64,000 nt of DNA from positions 1,904,029 to 1,968,028 of the forward strand of contig NZ_JH976537.1 of NCBI RefSeq assembly GCF_000309385.1, in the 5' to 3' direction. The stretch comes from Nodosilinea nodulosa PCC 7104 (GTDB lineage Bacteria > Cyanobacteriota > Cyanobacteriia > Phormidesmidales > Phormidesmidaceae). Shown here one piece after another: positions 9,290 to 18,082 of this stretch. The position numbers were made by a program, and so were the translations under genes. The notes under the pieces are model-generated. The model was not told the origin of the DNA and made no database searches. It was given only the letters and a program-made list of their open reading frames with translations. Position 1 is the first letter of the stretch, and the number at the start of each line of letters is the position of its first letter.

Positions 9290-10399
9290 ATGGCGTCTAC
9301 GACAGCTTGGCGGCGCTTCGCGCAGCGTCCTTTGAGAGAATCGCTAGAATCGATCGCCCTTCCCATTGGTGCAGTGCTGGCGGCCCTGGTCATCTTTGGT
9401 GTTTTTTGTGCCCTGGCGGGGGCAAATCCCCTGGCGGTGTACGGGTCTATTTACAAAGCGGCCTTTGGCAGCTGGAGCGCCTGGCAAAACACCCTGATTC
9501 GGGCCTCGCCCCTAATGCTCACGGCCCTCTGTACGGCCCTGCCCGCCCGGCTGGGGCTGGTGATTATCGGCAACGAGGGGGCGTTAGTCGTTGGCGGGCT
9601 GGCCGCCGTGCTGGTGGGCCTGGGGCTGGGGGGAACGCTGCCCGGCGGCCTGGTGCTGCTGGCGATGGCCCTGGGCAGCCTGGTGGCAGGCGGGCTGTGG
9701 ATTATGGCGGCGGGGGCGCTGCGCCACTACCGGGGGGTGAACGAGACCATCAGCAGCCTGCTGCTGAACTACATCGCGATCGCCCTGATGAACCACCTGG
9801 TGCAGGGGCCCCTGCGCGACCCGGCTTTTGTCAGCAAGCCCTCCAGCTACGAGATTGACCCGTCGGCCTGGCTGGGCACCCTGCCCGACACCCGCGTGCA
9901 CTGGGGCCTGATCTACGGTCTGGTGGCCTCGGCGCTGGCCTACATTTTGATTCAGCGCACCACCTTTGGCTTTGCGGCCCGCACCGCCGGGGGCAACGTG
10001 CGGGCCGCCCGCATCGCCGGACTGCCGGTGGGCAAGCTCACCCTGGCGGTGTGCTTTTTGGCCGGGTCCTGCGCCGGGCTGGCGGGCATGGTGGAGGTCG
10101 CCGCCGTGCAAAAGCGGCTGAACGAATCGATCGTGTCAAACTACGGCTATGCGGGGATTTTGGTGGCCTTTGTGGCCCGCCACAACCCCCTGGCCACGGT
10201 GCTGGTGTCGGTGCTGCTGGGCGGCATTTTGGCGGCGGGGGGCATCTTGCAGCGATCGCACAACCTGCCCGACGCCACCGTGCTGGTGTTCCAGGGCATC
10301 GTCTTTCTCTGCGTGCTGTACAGCGAGTCGCTCTACGGTCGCTTTGCTTTCTTTCAAGAGCGCGAGGTTGAGGCTGAGGGGGCAGTTGTGGCCGGGTAG
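9290..10399 (+). CDS. ABC transporter permease (nucleoside-type, first subunit)
   Basis: A polytopic membrane protein of the BPD_transp_2 family, the larger permease of a BMP-type importer (NupP/YufP-like). About eight to ten hydrophobic segments are visible, and the conserved cytoplasmic segment NETISSLLLNYIAIALMNH, typical for this permease, lies near residues 155-175. A second conserved part (ARIAGLPVGKLTLAVCFLAG) follows near 240. It starts 9 bases after the binding protein, indicating co-translation. It pairs with the next permease to form the heterodimeric channel. Confidence 0.88.
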   Translation: MASTTAWRRFAQRPLRESLESIALPIGAVLAALVIFGVFCALAGANPLAVYGSIYKAAFGSWSAWQNTLIRASPLMLTALCTALPARLGLVIIGNEGALVVGGLAAVLVGLGLGGTLPGGLVLLAMALGSLVAGGLWIMAAGALRHYRGVNETISSLLLNYIAIALMNHLVQGPLRDPAFVSKPSSYEIDPSAWLGTLPDTRVHWGLIYGLVASALAYILIQRTTFGFAARTAGGNVRAARIAGLPVGKLTLAVCFLAGSCAGLAGMVEVAAVQKRLNESIVSNYGYAGILVAFVARHNPLATVLVSVLLGGILAAGGILQRSHNLPDATVLVFQGIVFLCVLYSESLYGRFAFFQEREVEAEGAVVAG

Positions 10400-10441
10400 A
10401 TGGGTAGGTGGGTGGATGGGTAGATGAGTAGGAGGGATGAG
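10392..10441 (+). repeat. G-rich octamer tandem repeat inside the importer operon
   Basis: About six degenerate copies of an octamer of the form GTRGRTGG fill the 44-base spacer between the two permease genes and touch the stop codon of the first. Similar G-rich tandem repeats occur near 48681, 56275 and 59482. The repeat ends in gagta next to the start codon of the second permease, so it may replace its ribosome binding site. Confidence 0.8.
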
Positions 10442-10443
10442 TA

Positions 10444-11391
10444 ATGGCGACGGAAGCACTGGGCTGGTGGGGGGTACCCCTGGGAATTTTGGCCGGTACC
10501 CTGCGGGGCAGCGTACCGTTTTTGCTGGTCAGCCTGGGGGAATGTCTGACCGAGAAAAGCGGCAAAATCAACCTGGGCCTGGAGGGCACTCTGCTGTTTG
10601 GGGCCATGAGCGCCTACGCCATCTCCTACCTCAGCTCGGGCATTGTTGGCCCCACTCTGGCCCCCTGGCTGGGGGTGCTGGCGGCGGGGGTAGCGGGTAT
10701 GGTGCTGGGGTCGATTCACGGCTGGCTGTCGCAGCAGCCCCGCGTTAACGATGTAGCCGTCGGCATCGCCATGATTATCTTTGGCGGCGGGCTGGCGAAT
10801 TTCTTTGGCAAGCCGTTTATTCAGCCCCAGGCCCCCCATCTGCCGACCCTGCCCATCGGCGGCTGGAGCGACCTGGCCCCGGTGCAGTCGGCCCTGCAAA
10901 TTAGCCCGCTGTTTTTGCTGGGGGTGGCGATCGTGCCCCTGATGAGCTGGTTCTTTAAGTCGACCCGATGGGGCCTCTACGTGCGGGCCGTGGGCGACAG
11001 CCCCGATGCGGCTCTGGCCATGGGAATCTCAATCTTTTGGGTGCGGATGGCCAGCATTGTGGCGGGCAGCTTTTTGGCGGGCATAGGCGGGGCCAGTCTG
11101 TCGCTGTTTTACCCCGGCGTGTGGACCGAGCGCATCTCCAGCGGCCAGGGGCTAATGGCGGTGGCGCTGGTGATCTTTGCCCGCTGGCGGCCCTGGCAGT
11201 GCCTGTGGGCGTCGCTGCTGTTTGGCGGTGCCCAGGCGTTGGGGCCTGCGTTTCAGTCGGTGGGCATTGACTCGTACTACTACCTGTTTAACGCGGCCCC
11301 GTACATTCTCACGCTGGTGATTATGATCATCACCTGCTCGCCCAAGCGAACGCTGGCGGGCGCGCCGGGAGCGTTAGGCCAGGATAGTTAG
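10444..11391 (+). CDS. ABC transporter permease (nucleoside-type, second subunit)
   Basis: This is the second BPD_transp_2 permease of the importer (NupQ/YufQ-like), 315 residues with about eight to ten membrane segments. The family signature is the stretch ECLTEKSGKINLGLEGTLL near residues 34-52, followed by VNDVAVGIAMIIFGGGLANF. It should pair with the upstream permease. The upstream spacer is a G-rich tandem repeat rather than a normal leader. No ATP-binding subunit follows; the next gene is on the opposite strand. Confidence 0.88.
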   Translation: MATEALGWWGVPLGILAGTLRGSVPFLLVSLGECLTEKSGKINLGLEGTLLFGAMSAYAISYLSSGIVGPTLAPWLGVLAAGVAGMVLGSIHGWLSQQPRVNDVAVGIAMIIFGGGLANFFGKPFIQPQAPHLPTLPIGGWSDLAPVQSALQISPLFLLGVAIVPLMSWFFKSTRWGLYVRAVGDSPDAALAMGISIFWVRMASIVAGSFLAGIGGASLSLFYPGVWTERISSGQGLMAVALVIFARWRPWQCLWASLLFGGAQALGPAFQSVGIDSYYYLFNAAPYILTLVIMIITCSPKRTLAGAPGALGQDS

Positions 11392-11397
11392 ACTGGC

Positions 11398-11841
11398 TCA
11401 GTCGTCCTTCACCCACGTATAGCGGGCAGGCTCAAACTCCAAGTGCTGTTTGAAGTCGTGCACCATGTTCAAAAGGCCATCCAAAGAGCTAATCTGCAAG
11501 CCTTCTTTCCAGTTTTTGCGATCCATTGTGCCAACGACAAGGTAGTCATTGCCAACTAGGTCGGGATAATGTTGCAGGCAGATGGTCTGAAGTAGGCCGT
11601 CCAGGTCGTCCTTGTGAACGATCAGCAGGTCGCAGTTGGGGCAGTAGCGGCAGGTTTTATTCAGGCTCACCGGCTGGGGGGGCTTGAACAAAATAAGCAG
11701 CGGCTTTTTGCGCAGCTTGGTGGGTCGGTCACATTTGGGACACCGAGTAAACCGCGCATCGTGGTAGGGGTTGAGAAAAAACTTATGTTGGGGAGGAAGG
11801 TAGCCAAACTGCCCCGGTTTTCTGCTTTGCTTCTTAGCCAT
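11398..11841 (-). CDS. Two-CxxC zinc-ribbon-like protein, unknown
   Basis: A 147-residue protein I do not recognise. It has two CxxC pairs (CPKC and, about 33 residues later, CPNC) that could form one zinc ribbon, separated by a basic, hydrophobic loop containing KPPQPVSLNKTCRYCPNCD. The rest is mixed alpha/beta with a C-terminus rich in aromatic and acidic residues. The ATG at 11841 (MAKKQSRK) is preferred over an in-frame TTG six bases upstream. It converges with the permease gene only 6 bases away and shares no obvious operon. Confidence 0.65.
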   Translation of the reverse strand: MAKKQSRKPGQFGYLPPQHKFFLNPYHDARFTRCPKCDRPTKLRKKPLLILFKPPQPVSLNKTCRYCPNCDLLIVHKDDLDGLLQTICLQHYPDLVGNDYLVVGTMDRKNWKEGLQISSLDGLLNMVHDFKQHLEFEPARYTWVKDD

Positions 11842-11894
11842 TGGCAAGCCATTACGCTATAGATAACGGTACAGCTGGATAGGGAAATTGCGCC

Positions 11895-13628
11895 ATGGTC
11901 ACAGCACCACCGCCCCTAAAAGAGTCGCAGGTCAAAGCCCTGGCTACGGAGCAAAGCTTCGAGCGGGGTCAGCGCTACTACCGCAAAGGGGCCATTTTCA
12001 ACCCGGTGCTTCAGGGTCTTACGCTCTGGGCTGACTGCGAAGGCTCTATGACCTATCGGCCCAGGGTAACGCTGAGTGCCCAAGGAATTGAAGACTCTAG
12101 CTGCACCTGCCCCTACGACTGGGGCGGCCTGTGCAAGCATCAGGTGGCGCTACTGCTGACGTATATTCACGATCGCGATCGCATCCGAGTCATTCAGCCG
12201 ATCAAAACACTACTGGCCCAGCGCAGTCGAGAAGATCTGGTACGTATGGTCGAGCAAATGGTGCAGCGCTACCCCGATCTGCTGGCGATGGTTGAGGCCC
12301 CTGCGGCCCCCACCGCTGGCCAAGCCCCCGACCTTGACAAGTACCGTCGCGCGACTGCGCGAGTGTTTCAGGGCACCGAGATGAAGCCCATGGCCGCGGC
12401 GCTGGCGGCACTGGCGGAGCACGGCCAGCGATTTGCCCAAAACCAGGATTGGACGAATGCCGGAGACATCTACCAGCTCCTGCTAGAGACCGCCAACGAC
12501 TGCTACGACTACAGCGTGCTTGACATTGATTACAACGGTGAGGTGGGCTGCGTTATTCAAGATATTGCCCAGGGCCTGAGCGACAGCCTGGGCAATGCTG
12601 AAAATCTCGATGTGGGCCGCCATCGGCTCTGGATTGAGACCTGCCTGAATGCAGTATTCAAAGATATTGAGCTGGGCGGCATGGACTACGCCTACCCGGC
12701 CTGGGATGCCCTACTCACTTATAGCACCGATGAGGACTGGGCCTGGGTAGAGAAGCAGGTGCGCCAAGCCCTTGATAAAACAGGGCAGCGGACCTTCGGC
12801 AGCTGGGGACGAGAGGCCCTAGTCAAGCTGCTGGCTGACCGGGCCGAGAGGCAGGGCAGCGGTACGGACTCTGGCGAACTATTACTAGAGCTGGGTACTC
12901 CGCAGCAGCGGGCCTTCTACCACCTCAACCAAGGGAATTTTGAGGAAGCGCTGGCGATCGCGCGATCGCACTTTAAAGACCTACCGGGGCTGGTGATCCA
13001 GTTCGCCGATGCCCTCCTTGGGGCTCAGGCCACCGACCTGGCGATCGAGTTCGTGCAGGAGTGCAATCAGAAAAGCCACTTCAGCTATCAAGAATGGCTG
13101 ACCAATTTCTATAAAAACCACGGTCAACCCGAGCAGTTTGTCGCGGCCCAGATTGAGCTGCTCAAGGCCCACTTTACCCTGCAAGGTTATCAAGAATTGC
13201 AGGCCCAGGCAGAGCCCCTGGGGCAGTGGAAAACGCTTCGCCAGCAGCTTATCACTGAACTCAGCGAGCAAAAGCAGGTTACCGCGCTGCTCAATATTGC
13301 CCTGCTTGAGCAAGACTGGGACCTGGCCCTGAGCTATTTGAACCAGCTGCGTTTCAACAAATTGGCCCATCAGGAGCGAGTGGCGAAGGCAATCCAGACG
13401 GATCGGCCTGGGGAGGCCATAGTTCTCTATCGAGAACTCGCAGAAGCGGCCATCGGTCAGCGCGGTCGTGACAACTACCGACAAGCGGCCGGTCATCTCA
13501 AAGCGATCCAGCGGCTCTCGAAGACAACCCAGCGAAAGGCAGAATTTAGCCAGTACGTTCAGCAGTTGCGCGATCGCAACAAAACCCTGCGTGCCCTCAA
13601 AGAAGAGCTAGACAAAGCAGGGCTTTAG
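11895..13628 (+). CDS. SWIM zinc-finger protein with helical repeats
   Basis: A 577-residue protein with an N-terminal SWIM zinc finger: the pattern CTCPYDWGGLCKH (about residues 74-86) gives the CxC...CxH ligands. SWIM fingers bind DNA or proteins. The rest is helical and resembles TPR-like repeats, with many QxxLAxxL patterns. Similar SWIM-repeat proteins are common in cyanobacteria and actinobacteria and remain uncharacterised; some are linked to SNF2-type helicases, but none lies here. The gene is divergent from the zinc-ribbon protein, and the 53-base gap should hold both promoters. Confidence 0.82.
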   Translation: MVTAPPPLKESQVKALATEQSFERGQRYYRKGAIFNPVLQGLTLWADCEGSMTYRPRVTLSAQGIEDSSCTCPYDWGGLCKHQVALLLTYIHDRDRIRVIQPIKTLLAQRSREDLVRMVEQMVQRYPDLLAMVEAPAAPTAGQAPDLDKYRRATARVFQGTEMKPMAAALAALAEHGQRFAQNQDWTNAGDIYQLLLETANDCYDYSVLDIDYNGEVGCVIQDIAQGLSDSLGNAENLDVGRHRLWIETCLNAVFKDIELGGMDYAYPAWDALLTYSTDEDWAWVEKQVRQALDKTGQRTFGSWGREALVKLLADRAERQGSGTDSGELLLELGTPQQRAFYHLNQGNFEEALAIARSHFKDLPGLVIQFADALLGAQATDLAIEFVQECNQKSHFSYQEWLTNFYKNHGQPEQFVAAQIELLKAHFTLQGYQELQAQAEPLGQWKTLRQQLITELSEQKQVTALLNIALLEQDWDLALSYLNQLRFNKLAHQERVAKAIQTDRPGEAIVLYRELAEAAIGQRGRDNYRQAAGHLKAIQRLSKTTQRKAEFSQYVQQLRDRNKTLRALKEELDKAGL

Positions 13629-13709
13629 CCAGAGAAATGAAGACCGTTACAGTGAGATAATTGGGCGGGAAAACCGTCTCCCCCTGACCTCACTTCGGAC
13701 AATCCCCCT

Positions 13710-14126
13710 ATGACCATTGCTGAGCAGCTCATTCGCATGGCCGAAGACGAGCTGACCGAGTACAGCACCGACGCCCGCAAAATCGAGAAGCTGCGCCGCA
13801 AGTTTAGCTTTGCCGTGCCCTACCCCAAGCAGGCAGCCGTGCGAGAAGAAGTGGCGGCGAGCATGCCCAACAATTTTCTGGCCAAGCTGATAGAAGAAAA
13901 CCGCCAGACGGTGGCCCTACCCTTTTGGGGCATCGGCGGCCTGGGGCTGCTGCTGGGCATCTCGGGGAAGCAGCCGCTGGATTTAATCGCCACGGGCATT
14001 GGCTTTTACCTGGCCTTTCAGGTGCAAAAGTGGGGCTGGGAGCTTCAGGCCAAGCGGTTGGTGCTGCAAACCCTAGATGAGATTGAAGCCAGCGTGAAAA
14101 ATCCAGAACCCGAAACGACGCCTTAG
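13710..14126 (+). CDS. Conserved small membrane protein, unknown
   Basis: A 138-residue protein with a charged, helical N-terminal half (MTIAEQLIRMAEDELTEYST) and two hydrophobic segments around residues 69-85 and 90-107, followed by a short helical tail. I do not recognise a domain name. The layout suggests a cytoplasmic helical domain anchored by a membrane hairpin. It stands alone between the SWIM gene and the SDR gene. Confidence 0.6.
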   Translation: MTIAEQLIRMAEDELTEYSTDARKIEKLRRKFSFAVPYPKQAAVREEVAASMPNNFLAKLIEENRQTVALPFWGIGGLGLLLGISGKQPLDLIATGIGFYLAFQVQKWGWELQAKRLVLQTLDEIEASVKNPEPETTP

Positions 14127-14271
14127 ACGATACAGCGTCCTCTACCCAGAGATAGCTATGGTGTAGCCTAGTGCAGCGATACAGTCCTAACGCCGCGCTC
14201 AAGCTGAGCTGCAGCGCTAGGCGATCGTCCCTGCCACAGCCCGTTCACCTACCCACTGACTTCTTTTGCCC

Positions 14272-15051
14272 ATGGCTGAGTCTCTTACCAACCAAATTGT
14301 GCTCATCACAGGGGCCAGCAGCGGCATTGGCGCTGCCTGTGCCCGCCAGCTAGCTGCCACCGGGGCGAGGCTGATATTAGCAGCCCGCCGCCTGGAGCCA
14401 CTGCAGGCGCTGGCCACAGAAATCCAGCAGCACCAGAGCGCAGACGTACTAACTCTAGTGCTCGACGTGCGCCAGCCCACAGCCGTGAGCGATGCTATTA
14501 ACGGATTGCCCGAGGCCTGGGGGGCGATCGACATTCTAATCAACAACGCCGGGCTGAGCCGAGGGTTAGACAAACAGTACGAAGCGCCCCTGGACGACTG
14601 GGAGGCCATGATCGACACCAACATCAAGGGGCTGCTCTACGTGACGCGGGCGGTGGTGCCGGGCATGGTGGCACGGGGCCGGGGCCACGTGGTGAATATC
14701 GGATCGATCGCAGGGCGGCAGACCTACCCCGGCGGCAGCGTTTACTGCGCCAGCAAGGCGGCGGTCAAGTCTCTCTCAGAAGGTCTAACGCTCGATCTGC
14801 TGGATACCCCGGTGCGGGTTACCAATATCGACCCTGGCCTGGTCGAAACCGAGTTCAGCCTGGTGCGCTTTGGGGGCGATGCCGATCGCGCCAAAGGCGT
14901 CTACCAGGGCATGACCCCTCTGACCGGAGACGATATAGCCGATGTCATTTTGTTTGCCCTCACCCGCCCGCCCCACGTCACCGTCAGCGACCTGCTCATC
15001 ATGCCCACCGATCAGGCCTCGGTGTTTCACGTTCATCGCAGGGCGCAGTAG
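14272..15051 (+). CDS. Short-chain dehydrogenase/reductase
   Basis: A classical SDR of about 259 residues that oxidises or reduces an alcohol/ketone with NAD(P). The cofactor motif TGASSGIG is at about residues 12-19, the NNAG motif near 89, and the catalytic Ser-Tyr-Lys set is in NIGSIAGRQTYPGGSVYCASK. An Arg pair after the second strand (AARRLEPL) favours NADP. It is closest in pattern to YdfG-like 3-hydroxy-acid/serine dehydrogenases, but the substrate is unknown. The frame is open from TTG 14266; ATG 14272 is preferred. Confidence 0.88.
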   Translation: MAESLTNQIVLITGASSGIGAACARQLAATGARLILAARRLEPLQALATEIQQHQSADVLTLVLDVRQPTAVSDAINGLPEAWGAIDILINNAGLSRGLDKQYEAPLDDWEAMIDTNIKGLLYVTRAVVPGMVARGRGHVVNIGSIAGRQTYPGGSVYCASKAAVKSLSEGLTLDLLDTPVRVTNIDPGLVETEFSLVRFGGDADRAKGVYQGMTPLTGDDIADVILFALTRPPHVTVSDLLIMPTDQASVFHVHRRAQ

Positions 15052-15137
15052 GTGCTTAGGTTAGTGGGGAACGCCTGCCGCCGGGGCCAGCGCTATACAA
15101 TGGGTCATGGCGCGCAACTATTTCTTAAATACCGACT

Positions 15138-15602
15138 ATGACTCTCTCCGTTGGCGACCCCGCCCCCGACTTTAGCCTCCCCGATGCCACCGGCAAAACC
15201 TACAGCCTGGCCGACCTCAAGGGCCAGCGGGTGGTGCTGTACTTTTACCCCCGCGACAACACCCCCGGCTGCACCAAAGAGGCCTGCGGATTCCGCGATC
15301 GCTACGCCGACTACCAGGGCAAAGATGCCGTGGTGCTCGGGGTCAGCACCGACGACGCCAAATCCCACGGCAAGTTTATCGACAAGTTCAGCCTGCCCTT
15401 TCCGCTGCTGGTGGACGAAGGCGGCGAAGTGGCCAGCAAATTCGGCGTTTATGGCCTGAAAAAGTTCATGGGCAAAGAATATATGGGTATTACCCGCAGC
15501 ACCTTTATCATCGGCCCCGACGGCAACCTGGAGAAAATCTATCTCAAGGTCAAAGCCGAAACCCACGCCGACGAGGTGCTGGCCGACTTGGAAACTCTGT
15601 AG
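15138..15602 (+). CDS. Peroxiredoxin, PrxQ/BCP type
   Basis: A 154-residue thiol peroxidase that reduces hydrogen peroxide and alkyl hydroperoxides using thioredoxin. The active site is YFYPRDNTPGCTKEACGFRD: the first Cys is peroxidatic and the second, five residues on, is the resolving Cys typical of atypical 2-Cys PrxQ. The length is normal. The Nudix gene begins 3 bases after its stop, so the two are probably co-transcribed, which would combine peroxide removal with clean-up of damaged nucleotides. Confidence 0.92.
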   Translation: MTLSVGDPAPDFSLPDATGKTYSLADLKGQRVVLYFYPRDNTPGCTKEACGFRDRYADYQGKDAVVLGVSTDDAKSHGKFIDKFSLPFPLLVDEGGEVASKFGVYGLKKFMGKEYMGITRSTFIIGPDGNLEKIYLKVKAETHADEVLADLETL

Positions 15603-15605
15603 CCC

Positions 15606-16061
15606 ATGGCCTACTTCGCCCATATTTTTCGCACCCTGATGGGGCTGCTGCTGCGCCGCCCCATTTTGGGCACCTGCGTCATTCCGCTGATGGCTGACGG
15701 CACCATTGCGCTGGTGCGCCGCCGCGACAACGGCCTCTGGAGCCTGCCCGGCGGCATCGTAGACTGGGGCGAAGATGTGATCACCGCTGCGGCCCGCGAA
15801 CTCAGGGAAGAAGCCGGATTGCAAACCGTAGGGCTGGAGCGCCTGGTGGGGGTCTACTCCCAGCCGGGGCGAGATCCCCGCTTTCACTCGGTGTGTGTGA
15901 CGGTGGCGGTGCGGGTTAGGGGCAAGCCCTACCCCGCCGATCCCCGCGAAATATTAGAAGCGCGCACGTTTACGCCCGAGGGGCTGCCCTGGGAGCACCT
16001 TTCCCACGATCATCGCCAGCATTTGCAAGATTTCTTTAAGGGAGAAACGGTTTTAGCCTAA
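15606..16061 (+). CDS. Nudix hydrolase
   Basis: A 151-residue hydrolase of nucleoside diphosphates linked to another moiety. The Nudix box reads GGIVDWGEDVITAAAREL followed by REEAGL, giving the full Gx5Ex7REUxEExGU pattern. The substrate cannot be assigned from sequence. A hydrophobic N-terminal segment (AYFAHIFRTLMGLLLRR) precedes the fold. It sits 3 bases behind prxQ and is probably translated from the same mRNA. Confidence 0.9.
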   Translation: MAYFAHIFRTLMGLLLRRPILGTCVIPLMADGTIALVRRRDNGLWSLPGGIVDWGEDVITAAARELREEAGLQTVGLERLVGVYSQPGRDPRFHSVCVTVAVRVRGKPYPADPREILEARTFTPEGLPWEHLSHDHRQHLQDFFKGETVLA

Positions 16062-16142
16062 GCTTTTGGGTAAGCCCGCCGGATTCGTCTACTAGAGCAC
16101 AATCCCCGGTTATTCTGGTGCCATCTACCCCAACGAGTTGCT

Positions 16143-17030
16143 ATGCCGCTATCCGCCGAGATTCCCCTGCGCACTGGCCGGATCAAACTGCCGCCGGGGA
16201 CCATGTTTTGGCATGAGGGGGGCAAATCCCAGGCCGAAACGGTGGTATTTCTCCACGGCTCCTGGCACGATAGCACCCAGTGGCTGCCGCTGATGCAGCG
16301 CCTCGCCCCCGGCTACCACTGCCTGGCCCCCGATCTGCTGGGCTTTGGCGAATCGTGGCCCCAGGGCAAAACCACCTACTCCGTGGCGCTACAGGTGGAA
16401 GCGCTGCACAGTTTGCTGAGCGCCCTGCGCATTCATCGCTGTCGGCTGGTGGCCCATTCGCTGGGGGCCTGGGTGGCGGCTCAGTACGCCCTCACCTACC
16501 CCGATCGGGTGCAGAGTCTGGCGGTGCTGGCGCCGGAGGGGGTCAGCGATCGCGCTTTGCGAGGCCGCTGGCGGCGCGATCGCTGGCTGGTTGCCCCCTG
16601 GTCGCCGCTGCCCCTGGTGCTGCCCTGGCTGGGCAAAGGCCCCTGGGCTAGGGCGCTGCGCGATCGCCGCCGCTGCCTGCGCCAGCATTCTGCTGCCTGC
16701 CAAATGCTCTTTCGCCGCCGCGCCGCCGCCATCAATGGCGAGCTGCTCCAGGGCGAACTGCTCCAGCAGAGACTAGAAATGCTTGGCTGGCCAATACTGG
16801 CGCTAGAGTCCGCCGCCGCTGACCCCACCGCCCATCGTCTTACTCAGGCCTGGCTGCGCCTGCTCAGCAATTCGCAGCACCAAACAATCTCCCCAGCCGA
16901 CACACCCCTGGGCGTAGGCGAAGGGGACTGCGCAGCGGCTCTGGAGGCATTTATGGGGACCAACCGGGCGAAACAAACAAAATTTAGCGCTCCACCAGCG
17001 ATCGCCCCCAGTTCAGCCCCTGGAATCTAG
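16143..17030 (+). CDS. Alpha/beta-fold hydrolase
   Basis: A 295-residue alpha/beta hydrolase with the oxyanion motif FLHGSWHDSTQW near residue 40 and the nucleophile elbow AHSLGAW near 105. An Arg-rich cap region (about 150-200) follows. The C-terminus lacks the usual GH motif that supplies the catalytic His; the nearest His is in SNSQHQT. The enzyme may be inactive, or another His may serve. The substrate is unknown. It runs in the same direction as the Nudix gene, with an 81-base gap. Confidence 0.8.
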   Translation: MPLSAEIPLRTGRIKLPPGTMFWHEGGKSQAETVVFLHGSWHDSTQWLPLMQRLAPGYHCLAPDLLGFGESWPQGKTTYSVALQVEALHSLLSALRIHRCRLVAHSLGAWVAAQYALTYPDRVQSLAVLAPEGVSDRALRGRWRRDRWLVAPWSPLPLVLPWLGKGPWARALRDRRRCLRQHSAACQMLFRRRAAAINGELLQGELLQQRLEMLGWPILALESAAADPTAHRLTQAWLRLLSNSQHQTISPADTPLGVGEGDCAAALEAFMGTNRAKQTKFSAPPAIAPSSAPGI

Positions 17031-17055
17031 CGCAGAAACGGTGCAGAAATTGCCC

Positions 17056-17439
17056 CTAGTCCTGGCCCTTAAGCGATTCAATTTCCTGGCGAATTTCGGC
17101 CAGTTCCTGGGTGAGCGCTTCTAAATCGCTCTGCACCGAGGTGTTGACCACAGGGCTGGCCACGGTGGTAATGGTGGAGACCTCTGGCTCCGAGGCGGAG
17201 CTGGTAAACGGGTTGGGCATTTGGCTCAGCAGCGAATCTACAAACAACCGGGCCTCGCGCTCGGTGGTTTCGCCTTTAACTTCCAGCTCTTCGGTGAGGC
17301 GGTTGACGTCATTGCCCAGGGCAGAAAACTTCTGGCTAGAGTTTTCAGGATCCTGAATTGCTTCAAGCAGCGAGGCAGTGGCCCCAAGGGTCACGCGAAA
17401 TCCTTTTTGCAAGGTCTGGGAGAGATCGTCGGGATACAT
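17056..17439 (-). CDS. Helical phasin-like protein, unknown
   Basis: A 127-residue acidic protein without membrane segments. The N-terminal 75 residues form amphipathic helices (LQKGFRVTLGATASLLEAIQ), a Ser/Thr/Val-rich linker follows, and the last 25 residues form a coiled coil (LEALTQELAEIRQEIESL). This layout resembles phasin-like or thylakoid-associated proteins of cyanobacteria, but I cannot assign it to a named family. It converges with the hydrolase gene. Confidence 0.6.
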   Translation of the reverse strand: MYPDDLSQTLQKGFRVTLGATASLLEAIQDPENSSQKFSALGNDVNRLTEELEVKGETTEREARLFVDSLLSQMPNPFTSSASEPEVSTITTVASPVVNTSVQSDLEALTQELAEIRQEIESLKGQD

Positions 17440-17743
17440 AGCTTTACTGCCTTAGAAACTCCATAAATCAGGAAATCAGGTGGCGGTTAGCGGCCACCAG
17501 TTGCCCCCAGTAGCGCCATCAAGCCCTGGTTTAATCCAACAGTAGCGCATTAAATCAGGCTCTCCAGAACGCTTTGGCTCGGACCCAAAGCGCCACTAGA
17601 AGCTGTTCAGCTTTGTATTTTACCCTGCTCGCCCAGGCAGGTGCGGCATCTCAGACTACTATCCTCCCTGGGATAGAGGGAAGCGATCGGGGGGCCAAGC
17701 CTGGCTTCTAAGGGGGTGGTGGGGAGGATGTAGCGTCGTGCGC
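17440..17743. other. Intergenic region, no gene seen
   Basis: About 300 bases between two minus-strand genes. It should contain the promoter of the phasin-like gene and the 3' end of the downstream transcript unit. I see no RNA gene, repeat or convincing ORF. Confidence 0.5.
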
Positions 17744-18082
17744 CTAGGCTAAATAGGCGTTGACGTCTTCGTAAATTTGCGATAGCTCAGCCTCGGTGGT
17801 GACCCGAATGCGGTCGTCTCGCAGCGTCACCAGGGCCTTAGCCGAAAAGGGACTCGGCCAGATGTTGGGGTTGCAAAAGACCTCCAGAAAAATTTCCCCG
17901 GTGTGGCGATACTCCATCGGCGGCTGCGGCGGGCGGCGGGCCGACTCTCCCGCTGCCGCCGCCGCCGCTTTGAGCGCTGCCATCAGCTCGCCTAGGGCCG
18001 TTTTCAAGCCTAGCGCCGCTTCTTCGGAGAAGGAAAATTGGAGGGATCCCTGGGGCAGGTTGAGGGTAAGGGGGGCGCTCAT
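17744..18082 (-). CDS. Conserved cyanobacterial protein, unknown
   Basis: A 112-residue soluble protein. It begins with a beta-rich segment (MSAPLTLNLPQGSLQFSFSE), then an Ala-rich helix, a Pro/Arg linker, and a C-terminal alpha/beta part (EIFLEVFCNPNIWPSPFSAK). The sequence has the look of a small conserved cyanobacterial family, but I cannot name it. It is transcribed away from ctaA. Confidence 0.6.
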   Translation of the reverse strand: MSAPLTLNLPQGSLQFSFSEEAALGLKTALGELMAALKAAAAAAGESARRPPQPPMEYRHTGEIFLEVFCNPNIWPSPFSAKALVTLRDDRIRVTTEAELSQIYEDVNAYLA

